In this document: positions 53,770 to 62,029 of the stretch, piece after piece
Numbering within the stretch: the stretch's first letter is position 1
Layout: every line of letters starts with the position of its first letter
Source: Roseofilum acuticapitatum BLCC-M154
Lineage (GTDB): Bacteria; Cyanobacteriota; Cyanobacteriia; Cyanobacteriales; Desertifilaceae
Direction of reading: 5' to 3'
Assembly (NCBI RefSeq): GCF_030068475.1
Contig: NZ_JAQOSP010000063.1
Span: forward strand, 1 to 64,000
DNA: 64,000 nucleotides
Notes under the pieces: model-generated
The model's input: only the letters and a program-made list of their open reading frames with translations
Told to the model about the DNA's origin: nothing
Database searches by the model: none
Program-made: the position numbers and the translations under genes

Positions 53770-54732
53770 TTGTTTACTGCTATTCCCTCCCCCACTCGCT
53801 TCTCTGAAGCACCCGCAGATCTTTTTGAGGCGATCGCCATCCTCAAACAAGAACTCAACGCCATCATCCTCGCTCACTACTACCAAGACCCCGACATCCA
53901 GGACATCGCCGACTACATCGGCGACTCCCTCGGCCTATCCCGCAAAGCCGCCCATACCGACGCAGAAGTAATCGTCTTTGCCGGAGTTCACTTTATGGCC
54001 GAAACCGCCAAAATTCTTAACCCCAATAAATTGGTGCTTTTACCAGATCTCGATGCCGGTTGCTCCCTAGCTGATAGCTGTCCAGCCGATGCCTTCGCCG
54101 CATTCAGAGCCTTACATCCCCATCACTTAGTCATTTCCTACATCAACTGCACCGCCGAAATCAAGGCCATGAGCGACATTATCTGCACCAGTTCCAACGC
54201 TGTCCAGATAGTCCAGCAAATTCCTGCTCACCAACCCATCATTTTCGCCCCCGATCGCAACCTAGGACGCTACGTCATGGAACAAACCGGGCGGGATCTC
54301 CTCCTCTGGGATGGCAGTTGCATCGTCCATGAAACCTTTTCCGAAAAAAAGATCGTGCAACTCAAAATCCAGCACCCCGAAGCCGAAATCATCGCCCATC
54401 CCGAATGCGAACCCCCCGTACTGCGCCATGCCGATCATATCGGCTCCACCACCGCTCTACTTAACTATGCCCAAACCAGCAATAGTCCTGCCTTCATCGT
54501 CGCCACCGAACCCGGAATCATCCATCAAATGCAGAAAGAAGCCCCCCATAAACAGTTCATTCCTGCACCACCCATGAATAACTGCGCCTGTAATGAATGT
54601 CCCCACATGCGCCTCAATACCTTAGAAAAACTCTACTGGGCCATGAAAAACCGCACACCAGAAATCACCCTACCCAAAGACATTCAACTAGCCGCTTTAC
54701 GTCCCATTCAACGAATGTTAGAAATGACCTAA
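53770..54732 (+). CDS. nadA: Quinolinate synthase A
   Basis: This 320-residue [4Fe-4S] enzyme condenses iminoaspartate with DHAP to form quinolinate for NAD. It has [20 protein letters not shown] at the N-terminus. The cluster cysteines lie in [11 protein letters not shown], in a central segment, and in [15 protein letters not shown]. The start is TTG 53770: an in-frame TAG at 53749 closes the upstream frame, with no ATG between. The gene ends just before a cluster of GCGAGCATCTTGCTCGC repeats. Confidence 0.94.
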   Translation: MFTAIPSPTRFSEAPADLFEAIAILKQELNAIILAHYYQDPDIQDIADYIGDSLGLSRKAAHTDAEVIVFAGVHFMAETAKILNPNKLVLLPDLDAGCSLADSCPADAFAAFRALHPHHLVISYINCTAEIKAMSDIICTSSNAVQIVQQIPAHQPIIFAPDRNLGRYVMEQTGRDLLLWDGSCIVHETFSEKKIVQLKIQHPEAEIIAHPECEPPVLRHADHIGSTTALLNYAQTSNSPAFIVATEPGIIHQMQKEAPHKQFIPAPPMNNCACNECPHMRLNTLEKLYWAMKNRTPEITLPKDIQLAALRPIQRMLEMT

Positions 54733-54837
54733 CTCTAATAGTAGTGCGAGCATCTTGCTCGCTAGGGCAGACTCTAATAGTAGTACGAGCATCTTGCTCG
54801 CTAGGGCAGACAACAGCGAGCAAGATGCTCGCACTCC
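54733..54837. repeat. GCGAGCATCTTGCTCGC palindrome cluster
   Basis: Two direct copies of a 39-bp unit (starting ACTCTAATAGTAGT, ending CTAGGGCAG) are followed by an inverted copy of the palindrome core (GCGAGCAAGATGCTCGC). The core resembles GCGGGCATCTTGCCCGC inside the MITE-like elements. The cluster lies between convergent nadA and the hydrolase gene, and may act as a terminator. Confidence 0.8.
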
Positions 54838-54869
54838 TTGCTTGGCCTCATTTTAGCCATTATTAATGG

Positions 54870-55757
54870 TTAATTAATCTGAATTAAACCCCTTAAAATC
54901 AGCCGATTCACTAAATCCGGATGCTCATCATGGGGACAATGACCCGCATTCGGAATCGAAATAAACTCTACATCAGCACGGGTTTGAGCCAAACGACGAT
55001 AGAGCTTACCCGCACTAATCGGAGTCCAAGGGTCATCTTCTCCCCACAACACCAACAAAGGTTGCTTGACGTGGGGTAATAACTCCTCCGGTTTCGGCCC
55101 TGGAGGAGCAGTCAGTACCGAAGCAAACACCTTTTGCGCTCCTGGATCGCAAGACGGTTGATAGAGTAAATCCACTAACTCATCCGTAATCGCCTCAGAA
55201 GACATATAAACTTGATGCAGCGTCCTCCGAATACGGTGTTTTTGTCGCACCTGATTAAACAGAAACGGCCCCGTTATCGGAGAACTGACCAAACGGGTAA
55301 ACGCTCCCATCACTATCCGTAAAGGTAAATTCAGCTCTTCAGGACGGTGGTTCAACCCTCCCGCGCAGTTAATTAAAATGCCAGCCTTTCCCCGCTCTGG
55401 AGTGTGGGCTAGAATCATTAAACTGAGCAGTCCCCCAATCGAATTCCCAATCCATACAGCCGGTTGTTGAATGTGAGTTGCCCAAAAGTCTTGCAGTAGG
55501 CTATACCAGAGATCCAGGGAGTAGTCTAAGGGAGGTTTATCTGAAGCTCCAAACCCTAGTAAATCTAGAGCAAACACTTGGTATCCAGCTTGGGCTAAGG
55601 TGGGGATATTGTTGCGCCAATGTCCCACACATCCCCCAAAACCATGGACTAAGACTAAGGGAATCCCCCGTCCCTGAACAGTATAAATAATACGGTGATT
55701 TTGCCAAAGCCAGGTTTGAGGAGTTAAAGTATTTCGGGATAAAAGTTGAGTAGTCAC
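54870..55757 (-). CDS. Alpha/beta hydrolase
   Basis: This 295-residue protein has LVHGFGGCVGHWRNN (oxyanion loop), the nucleophile elbow WIGNSIGGLLS, an acid in LWGEDDPWTP, and the catalytic His in IPNAGHCPHDEHP. GNSIGG in place of GxSxGG with small residues is shared with pheophytinase- and dephytylase-like enzymes of oxygenic phototrophs, so chlorophyll-ester hydrolysis is one possibility. Otherwise an esterase of unknown substrate. Single gene, convergent with nadA. Confidence 0.85.
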   Translation of the reverse strand: MTTQLLSRNTLTPQTWLWQNHRIIYTVQGRGIPLVLVHGFGGCVGHWRNNIPTLAQAGYQVFALDLLGFGASDKPPLDYSLDLWYSLLQDFWATHIQQPAVWIGNSIGGLLSLMILAHTPERGKAGILINCAGGLNHRPEELNLPLRIVMGAFTRLVSSPITGPFLFNQVRQKHRIRRTLHQVYMSSEAITDELVDLLYQPSCDPGAQKVFASVLTAPPGPKPEELLPHVKQPLLVLWGEDDPWTPISAGKLYRRLAQTRADVEFISIPNAGHCPHDEHPDLVNRLILRGLIQIN

Positions 55758-55816
55758 AGGGTTGGAAATTAGAATCTAGGATCTTAGTTGGTCTACTGAT
55801 TGAATTTTAAACCCTT

Positions 55817-55844
55817 TTGACAGTTTAAGCGTTAAGGTTATAGA
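55817..55844 (+). promoter_or_regulatory. Sigma-70-type promoter upstream of REC-GAF-GGDEF gene
   Basis: A consensus TTGACA (55817-55822) is followed after 16 bp by TATAGA (55839-55844). It would give a leader of about 200 nt before the GGDEF gene, which contains a 61-codon ORF. Confidence 0.55.
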
Positions 55845-55888
55845 GCCTACAAAGGATAATCCAATAGCCTATTCATTGGATATACCTT

Positions 55889-56074
55889 ATGATGATAATT
55901 AGTAAGGTCAGTTCTCTTAAGCTCTCTGAATTAGAAGTTACTCGACTCTATGAGTTTTGTTTTCGATCATTAATAATTGTTTATGATTGCATTAGAGAGT
56001 TAAACACTTGTGCTTATAATCTTAATTTTACGGCTCACCTAGCTTGTATGAAACAACATGAGCAACTCTCCTAA
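55889..56074 (+). CDS. Possible leader peptide upstream of REC-GAF-GGDEF gene, uncertain
   Basis: A 61-codon frame lies between the promoter candidate and the GGDEF gene, overlapping its start by 17 bp in another frame. The sequence has an amphipathic segment (LKLSELEVTRLYEFCF) but no recognised family. There is no strong ribosome site. The downstream gene also lacks one, so coupling through this ORF is conceivable. May be chance. Confidence 0.3.
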   Translation: MMIISKVSSLKLSELEVTRLYEFCFRSLIIVYDCIRELNTCAYNLNFTAHLACMKQHEQLS

Positions 56075-57602
56075 TTCTAAGCTATGCCCACAACTCTTAG
56101 TCGTTGATGATTTTCCGGAAAATCTTCGACTACTGAAAACAGTTTTACAACAACAAGGTTACGAAGTTCGTTTAGCCGCTAATGGTAAATTTGCTTTGAC
56201 TAGTCTTGACCATTTCCAACCCGATTTAATTTTGCTCGATATCATGATGCCCGAAATGAATGGGTATCTTTTTTGTCAAACTCTTAAGAAAAATCCTAAA
56301 ACTTCTGATATTCCAGTGATTTTTTTGAGCGCACTTCAAGAAGGTACGGATAAAGCCAAAGCATTTCAACTGGGAGGAGCAGATTACTTAACAAAACCCT
56401 TTCAAGTTGAAGAACTTTTAGCTAGAGTCAAACATCACCTAGAGCTAAGAAACTTACAAAGAGAGTTACAGATTAAGAACAAAATTTTAGAGGATAAAAA
56501 CAAGGAATTACAAAAAACTCAAAAAGAAATGAGTTTAATGCTAGATGTTACCAAAATAATCAATGATATTTTTGATGTTCAATCAGCAATTTCTCAGGTT
56601 CTCGATCGAGTATGTAATCATATTTTATGGGATCATGCAGAAGGTTGGATTCCGAATCAGGAGCAAACTTTATTAACTTATGTTCCCTGCCTAGAAAATG
56701 AGAATAAGCGATTTCAAGAATTCCAAAAAGAAAGCGCCAAAATCAGTTTTGCTCCTAATCAAGGTTTACCGGGTAGAATTTGGCAATCTCAAAAGCCGGA
56801 ATGGATCGATAATTGTTGCGATTGTTCAGAGAATTTGTATATTCGTAAAGACTTAGCTAAACAATCGGGATTTAAATCGGTGTTTGGTGTACCGATTATC
56901 GCTAACAAGCAAGTTCTATCTATACTGGTTTTCTATAAATTAAGTCTAGAAGATCGCCAAGATGATTTAGTGGCTTTGATTCAAGCTATTGTTAATCAAT
57001 TGGCTTCACCGTTGGAAAAATCCAATTTATATCAAAAACTGGAAGAAGCAAACCAAGAGTTAGAATTTTTAGCTCATCGAGATGGCTTGACTCAAGTGGC
57101 TAATCGCCGTGTGTTTGATTCGGTCTTAGAACAAGAATGGTTACGCATGAAACGGGAACATAAATGTCTATCTTTAATTTTGTGTGATGTAGATTATTTT
57201 AAGAAATATAATGATTTTTATGGACATTTGTTAGGGGATGATTGTTTGATTAAAATTGCGGGTGCTTTGACGAAGGCAGCTCGAAGACCAGGGGATTTGG
57301 TAGCTCGATATGGTGGAGAAGAGTTTGCTATCATTTTACCCAATACCAATCCTAAAGGAGCTGGGGAGGTGGTTCATTGTGTACAGAAAGAAATTGCTAA
57401 TTTGCAGATTCCTCACCAGAGTTCCGAGGTGAGTTCATATGTAACGTTGAGTTTGGGAGTAACCAGTATAATTCCTACTGCTCAATGGTCAGTAAAGTCT
57501 TTAATTAATGCTGCGGATCAAGCATTATATGAAGCAAAACAATTGGGAAGAAATCAATTTTGTTCTCGTTCTTTAGATCGTTTATCTATTGATGAAATAT
57601 AA
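56058..57602 (+). CDS. Response regulator with GAF and GGDEF domains
   Basis: This 514-residue cytosolic protein has a receiver (about 10-130, Asp61 in LILLDIMMPEMNG, lysine in YLTKPFQVEE), a coiled coil (about 135-165), a GAF domain (about 170-330), and a GGDEF domain (about 350-500) with ARYGGEEFAIILP. An RPGD I-site stands five residues before GGEEF. It should make c-di-GMP under control of a partner kinase; no kinase gene is adjacent. Confidence 0.94.
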   Translation: MSNSPNSKLCPQLLVVDDFPENLRLLKTVLQQQGYEVRLAANGKFALTSLDHFQPDLILLDIMMPEMNGYLFCQTLKKNPKTSDIPVIFLSALQEGTDKAKAFQLGGADYLTKPFQVEELLARVKHHLELRNLQRELQIKNKILEDKNKELQKTQKEMSLMLDVTKIINDIFDVQSAISQVLDRVCNHILWDHAEGWIPNQEQTLLTYVPCLENENKRFQEFQKESAKISFAPNQGLPGRIWQSQKPEWIDNCCDCSENLYIRKDLAKQSGFKSVFGVPIIANKQVLSILVFYKLSLEDRQDDLVALIQAIVNQLASPLEKSNLYQKLEEANQELEFLAHRDGLTQVANRRVFDSVLEQEWLRMKREHKCLSLILCDVDYFKKYNDFYGHLLGDDCLIKIAGALTKAARRPGDLVARYGGEEFAIILPNTNPKGAGEVVHCVQKEIANLQIPHQSSEVSSYVTLSLGVTSIIPTAQWSVKSLINAADQALYEAKQLGRNQFCSRSLDRLSIDEI

Positions 57603-57643
57603 ATTTTACTCGGTCGGTATGTTTTTCTTTAAGATCAATTTTC

Positions 57644-59308
57644 ATGAATATAAAAAAACGGAAAAAGGTCAAAAATAAATTTTGGTCTATTGGATGGATA
57701 ATAATTTTAGGTTTAATAATTTCTCTGGTCTTTTTAAAACTCTCTCCAAGTCTTGTTCAGGTTGCTGATTCACCGGTATCTGTTCGTGAAGTTGCACAGA
57801 AGGGTTGTGCTGTAGAGGATTCGCAACTGGAAAATGATCCGATCGCCACGTTTTATGGAAAAGAGGCTTATCCCTGGAGTAATCAGTTACCTTGGGATTG
57901 TGTCTATAATATCACAGATTTTCCTGGAGAAACCAGCGATCGCCAATTTGAGCAAGCTAAAGCCGCCGTTTTGGCTCAGGGAGGTGGCGTGATTTATTTC
58001 CCGGCTGGAACCTATGAATTTACTGATGATTTGGTTTTAGACGATCGCATTATCCTTCGCGGAGAAACACCGCAGATCGCTCAGGCAAAATCCGATAACT
58101 TCCAACCCCCCTCCCGTCTGCTGTTCCCCCAGTATAAACCCCAGTTATCGGGAGATGGAACCCCCAATAAAACTGCATTTAAGACCATTCGCACCGCTCA
58201 TCCCGAAACCGATAGTAATCTGGGATTAGTCTATTTAGATATCAATCGCGCTGGAGTGCAGATTAAACCGGATTTAGCCTCAGCCAAAAACCGTAATATC
58301 ATTCTATTTGGCCTTCGCAGCAACAATGTGGCCTATCCTGATGGTAGAGTGCCCGATCGCTCCTTCCAGGACGGTTGGATGCGGTTTAGCGATCGGTTTA
58401 CAGCCAATTTGAAGGTGAATGGCTATGAACAGATTTTAGTGGCCAATAATCGCCTCAATGACCAGATTACCGATACTTATGAGCAACCGGGATATAAAGT
58501 AAAAAGCCTGGACAAGAAAACCATTATTACTTATGCTCAAGGCGATCGCGTCCCCTTTGATTATAGCGCCCACCATGGCATTGCCGTCAATCGTTCTGGC
58601 CAGTTCGATTTAGCCGAAACTCCCACCACTCAACCGGGATTATTTCGCCAGGGAATTACCATCCGAGATAATTGGGTTTATCATACCATGCGTACAGGAA
58701 TTCAAGCCTCTGGTCAAGGATTGGTGATTAAAGATAATGAAATTCATGATAAACCAGGAAAACAAGTCTGGACTCATCCCACAGGATTAACGCAACCAAG
58801 AAATTCTAATACCTATGAAAATCGGGGAATTGATTGGTCGGGTCATCAGGTGACAATTGAGGGGAATGAGTATGAGGTTTATCGCCATCGAATTATGGAG
58901 AATCGCTATTGGAGTGTGGATGGAGAAGGGATTTTAATTCAAGAGTGTTGTGGAGGGACTTCAGTTAAAGGGGTAGTTATTCGCGGCAATCAAGGGAATG
59001 CTTATATTGGGATTTATAAGATTCCTGAAATTGAGAATGTGACGATTATAGATAATATTCTTTTACCTGCTCCCATTGGAGACTCCAATATTTATGTGAG
59101 TGCGGATACGAATCGGGGAGAAAGTGGGATGAATAATGTCAGAATTGAGAATAATCAAGTCCCTGGCAATATTGTGGTTAAGGCTTCTCAAGGGGGACAA
59201 GGTAATACCATTGTTAATAATCAGTCTACAGGTGAGGGCGTTTTAGAGTTTTCTTGTTCAGTTTCCGTGAAGGGAAATCGGGGATTTGAGCAAAAAGAGT
59301 GCCTATAG
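57644..59308 (+). CDS. Membrane-anchored right-handed beta-helix (pectate-lyase-like) protein
   Basis: This 554-residue protein starts with a basic stretch and a membrane helix (WIIILGLIISLVFLKL), then a pectate-lyase superfamily N-terminal region (FPGETSDRQFEQAKAAVLAQGGGVIYFPAGTYEF in part). Repeated short strands follow, typical of a parallel beta-helix (IRDNWVYH, IKDNEIHD, IEGNEYEV, IRGNQGNAY, IENNQV). Such proteins bind or cleave polysaccharides outside the cell. The substrate is unknown. A short GGGGGAT tandem repeat follows its stop. Confidence 0.8.
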   Translation: MNIKKRKKVKNKFWSIGWIIILGLIISLVFLKLSPSLVQVADSPVSVREVAQKGCAVEDSQLENDPIATFYGKEAYPWSNQLPWDCVYNITDFPGETSDRQFEQAKAAVLAQGGGVIYFPAGTYEFTDDLVLDDRIILRGETPQIAQAKSDNFQPPSRLLFPQYKPQLSGDGTPNKTAFKTIRTAHPETDSNLGLVYLDINRAGVQIKPDLASAKNRNIILFGLRSNNVAYPDGRVPDRSFQDGWMRFSDRFTANLKVNGYEQILVANNRLNDQITDTYEQPGYKVKSLDKKTIITYAQGDRVPFDYSAHHGIAVNRSGQFDLAETPTTQPGLFRQGITIRDNWVYHTMRTGIQASGQGLVIKDNEIHDKPGKQVWTHPTGLTQPRNSNTYENRGIDWSGHQVTIEGNEYEVYRHRIMENRYWSVDGEGILIQECCGGTSVKGVVIRGNQGNAYIGIYKIPEIENVTIIDNILLPAPIGDSNIYVSADTNRGESGMNNVRIENNQVPGNIVVKASQGGQGNTIVNNQSTGEGVLEFSCSVSVKGNRGFEQKECL

Positions 59309-59370
59309 GGGATGGGGGATGGGGGATGGGGGATTTGCTGGCGATCGCTCCCAGCTTGCATTAAAATAAA

Positions 59371-59385
59371 AATGATAATCATTCT
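59371..59385 (+). promoter_or_regulatory. Zur/Fur-like box upstream of znuA
   Basis: AATGATAATCATTCT holds a near-perfect dyad (AATGAT-A-ATCATT), similar to cyanobacterial Zur and Fur operators. It lies 12 bp before the znuA start, so binding would block transcription start or ribosome access. With a zinc-importer gene downstream, Zur is the likeliest regulator. Confidence 0.65.
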
Positions 59386-59396
59386 AATTACAGTCG

Positions 59397-60416
59397 ATGA
59401 TGATTCTAGCAAAGAGGTTCAGTCACTTAACCCTCGCCGTTTTCACCGCTCTATCTGGGGTCAGTTGTGTGGCTAACTCCAGCATTGAAAGCACTACAGG
59501 GGAAAATACAGCCGTTGTGGAAGAGCAGGACGAGTTGGAGGTGGTGACTACATTTTTACCGATGACCCAATTTACGAAGGCTGTAGTCGGCGATCGCGCA
59601 GAAGTCGTACAATTACTACCAATCAATGTGGGCCCCCATGACTACCAAGCCAAACCTGCGGATGTTCAGGCGATCGCCCAAGCCGATATTTTAGTCAAAA
59701 ATGGCTTAGAATTAGAATCTTACCTGGATAACATGATTAAAAATGCCGAGAATAGCGATTTAATCATCGTTGATTCGAGTGCCGGTATTGAACCCTTGAG
59801 ATTTGCAGAAAAAGACCACGACCATGACCATGACCATGACCATGATCATGACCATGAAGATGGTGACCATGAAGATGAACATAGTCACGATCATGGAGAA
59901 TTCGATCCCCACATTTGGCTCGATCCTAAACGAGCCATTCAGCAAGTCGAAAATATTCGTGATGGTTTAATTTCCGTCGATCCAGAAGGACAAGAAATTT
60001 ACACTCAAAATGCGGCTGCTTTTATCGAAGAACTCAAAGCCTTAGATGCTCAAACCACCGAAAAACTGCAACCTTACGCCGGCCAAACCTTGATCACCTT
60101 CCATGATTTCGCTGCTTATTTTGCCCAGAGTTATGGTCTGAGATCCGAGTTTTTGGTGGACATCCCTGAAGAAAATCCTTCTCCTGAAGATATGCGTCGT
60201 TTAATCGAAATTGTGCAAGCCGAACAGATCAAAGCCTTGCTGCAAGAACCAGGAGTTGAAACCAAAGCCTTTGAAACCTTAGCTGAAGATCTCAAAATCA
60301 AAGTTAGCATTTTCGATCCCATTGCTATTGGAGAAACAAGCAGCAGTGAACCGACAGTTTATTTAAGAAGGATGGAAGAGAATGTGACTAATTTAGTCGA
60401 AGCTTTAAGTGACTAA
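59397..60416 (+). CDS. znuA: Zinc ABC transporter substrate-binding protein ZnuA
   Basis: This 339-residue cluster A-I binding lipoprotein has lipobox LSGVSC (Cys24), zinc-ligand histidines in VGPHDYQ (H81), FDPHIWLDP (H172) and TFHDFAAYF, and an acidic ligand near the C-terminus. A His/Asp-rich loop (about 140-168) sits between the first two, encoded by a GACCAT hexamer tract, as in zinc-type rather than manganese-type proteins. No permease or ATPase gene follows; they must be elsewhere. The upstream Zur-like box supports a role under zinc limitation. ATG 59400 is an equal start. Confidence 0.9.
   Translation: MMILAKRFSHLTLAVFTALSGVSCVANSSIESTTGENTAVVEEQDELEVVTTFLPMTQFTKAVVGDRAEVVQLLPINVGPHDYQAKPADVQAIAQADILVKNGLELESYLDNMIKNAENSDLIIVDSSAGIEPLRFAEKDHDHDHDHDHDHDHEDGDHEDEHSHDHGEFDPHIWLDPKRAIQQVENIRDGLISVDPEGQEIYTQNAAAFIEELKALDAQTTEKLQPYAGQTLITFHDFAAYFAQSYGLRSEFLVDIPEENPSPEDMRRLIEIVQAEQIKALLQEPGVETKAFETLAEDLKIKVSIFDPIAIGETSSSEPTVYLRRMEENVTNLVEALSD
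59814..59860 (+). repeat. GACCAT hexamer tract in znuA
   Basis: About seven tandem GACCAT-type units encode the alternating Asp-His tract of ZnuA. The tract is prone to length change, which would alter the metal-binding loop in frame. Confidence 0.8.
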
Positions 60417-60523
60417 TCTCTTGCGGTCTAGGGTTCAAAGTTAAAAATAAACCAAAGGATTGCTAAAATTGGGAAGCGATCGCCGATCATAGAAGCTGAA
60501 CCATACAAGGACATACATTAGGA

Positions 60524-62008
60524 ATGCTCAAGCAACTGGATCTCGATCGCTCTCTCGACAAGCACCGCTACAAAACCGAAATAGAAGATCTCATGCAACA
60601 GTTGCGATCGCTTCAACATGCCTGTTGGGAAAAAAAGTTACCCATGATCGTTGTTCTCGAAGGATGGGCAGCCGCAGGTAAAGGCGCTCTAGTCAAAAAA
60701 GTGATCGGCTATATGGACCCTAGGGGATTTGCACTACATCCCATTTGGCCCCCCAACGCCCAAGAACAAAATTATCCAGTCCTCTGGCGATTTTGGCAAA
60801 AAATCCCCCACTACGGCAGCATTGGCCTGTTTTACCATAGCTGGTATACCCATGTTCTCGAAGACCGGCTCTTTGATCGGGTTCGAGAATCGGAAGTTCC
60901 AGGCCTGATGCGTCATATTAACGCCTTTGAGCGACAAATGAGTGATGATGGTTGTGCGATCGCCAAATTTTGGATTCACTTGAGTAAAAAAGAACTCAAG
61001 CAACGGCTCCACGCTTATGCCAAAGACCGCCTGAATTCTTGGCGAGTCCGGGATGAAGATTGGCAACAGGTCAAACGATATGAAGACTATCGGATGTTAG
61101 CCGAAGAAATGATCGTTCAAACCAGTACCGGGTTTGCCCCCTGGACATTAGTCGAAGGAAACTGTCAACGTTGGGCCCAAGTCAAAGTCTTGCAAACCGT
61201 CGCCGCTACCTTACGAGAAGCCTTAGACCGTCGCCAAAGTCAACTCATTCCCGCTCCCTTACCTCCCCAAGAGCAACTAGAACCCACAGAACCCGACTTT
61301 CTAGCACGGGTGGATCTGGGCGCATCCTTATCCAAGAAAGAGTATAAGAAACGGCTGAAAAAAGCCCAAGTAAGATTACAGGAATTACAACTGAAGATTT
61401 TTAAGGCTAAATTGCCCGTATTGGCAGTATTTGAAGGATGGGACGCAGCCGGAAAAGGGGGAGCCATTAAGCGCTTAACCGATAATTTAGACCCGCGCAG
61501 TTATGAAGTAAGAGCCTTTTCTGCACCCACGGCTGAAGAAAAAATGCATCATTATCTCTGGCGATTTTGGCGGGATTTACCCACGGCTGGCAAGATTGGT
61601 ATTTTTGACCGCACCTGGTATGGTCGAGTTTTAGTCGAGCGCATTGAAGGTTTTGCCACTGATATTCAATGGCGCAGGGCTTATCGTGAAATTAACGAAT
61701 TTGAGGCTATGCTGACGGATGCGGGCTATGTTTTGGTTAAGTTTTGGCTCCATGTGAGTCCAGAGGAGCAATTAAAGCGATTTGAGTCCCGCCAGGATGA
61801 CCCCTTTAGGCACTATAAATTAACTGAGGAAGATTGGCGCAACCGGGAAAAGTGGGGATTATATGAGGTAGCAGTGAATCAGGCTATTGGGCGCACTCAT
61901 ACGCCTAATGCGCCTTGGACAGTGGTGGCGGGCAATGATAAGCTCTATGCACGGGTGAAGGTATTAGAGTCAGCGATCGCGGCGATCGAACTGGGTTTAA
62001 GACGTTAA
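60524..62008 (+). CDS. Two-domain PPK2-family polyphosphate:nucleotide phosphotransferase
   Basis: This 494-residue protein has two PPK2 domains in tandem (about 1-240 and 265-494). The C-terminal domain has the full catalytic set: VFEGWDAAGKGGAIKR (Walker A) and IGIFDRTWYGRVLVER (Walker B and lid). In the N-terminal domain these read VLEGWAAAGKGALVKK and IGLFYHSWYTHVLEDR, losing the Walker A Asp and the DR pair, so it is probably structural. This matches class II PPK2, which transfers phosphate from polyphosphate to AMP. Plus strand, followed by the TPR gene. Confidence 0.9.
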   Translation: MLKQLDLDRSLDKHRYKTEIEDLMQQLRSLQHACWEKKLPMIVVLEGWAAAGKGALVKKVIGYMDPRGFALHPIWPPNAQEQNYPVLWRFWQKIPHYGSIGLFYHSWYTHVLEDRLFDRVRESEVPGLMRHINAFERQMSDDGCAIAKFWIHLSKKELKQRLHAYAKDRLNSWRVRDEDWQQVKRYEDYRMLAEEMIVQTSTGFAPWTLVEGNCQRWAQVKVLQTVAATLREALDRRQSQLIPAPLPPQEQLEPTEPDFLARVDLGASLSKKEYKKRLKKAQVRLQELQLKIFKAKLPVLAVFEGWDAAGKGGAIKRLTDNLDPRSYEVRAFSAPTAEEKMHHYLWRFWRDLPTAGKIGIFDRTWYGRVLVERIEGFATDIQWRRAYREINEFEAMLTDAGYVLVKFWLHVSPEEQLKRFESRQDDPFRHYKLTEEDWRNREKWGLYEVAVNQAIGRTHTPNAPWTVVAGNDKLYARVKVLESAIAAIELGLRR

Positions 62009-62029
62009 CGTATTCTACCGAGTAATATA

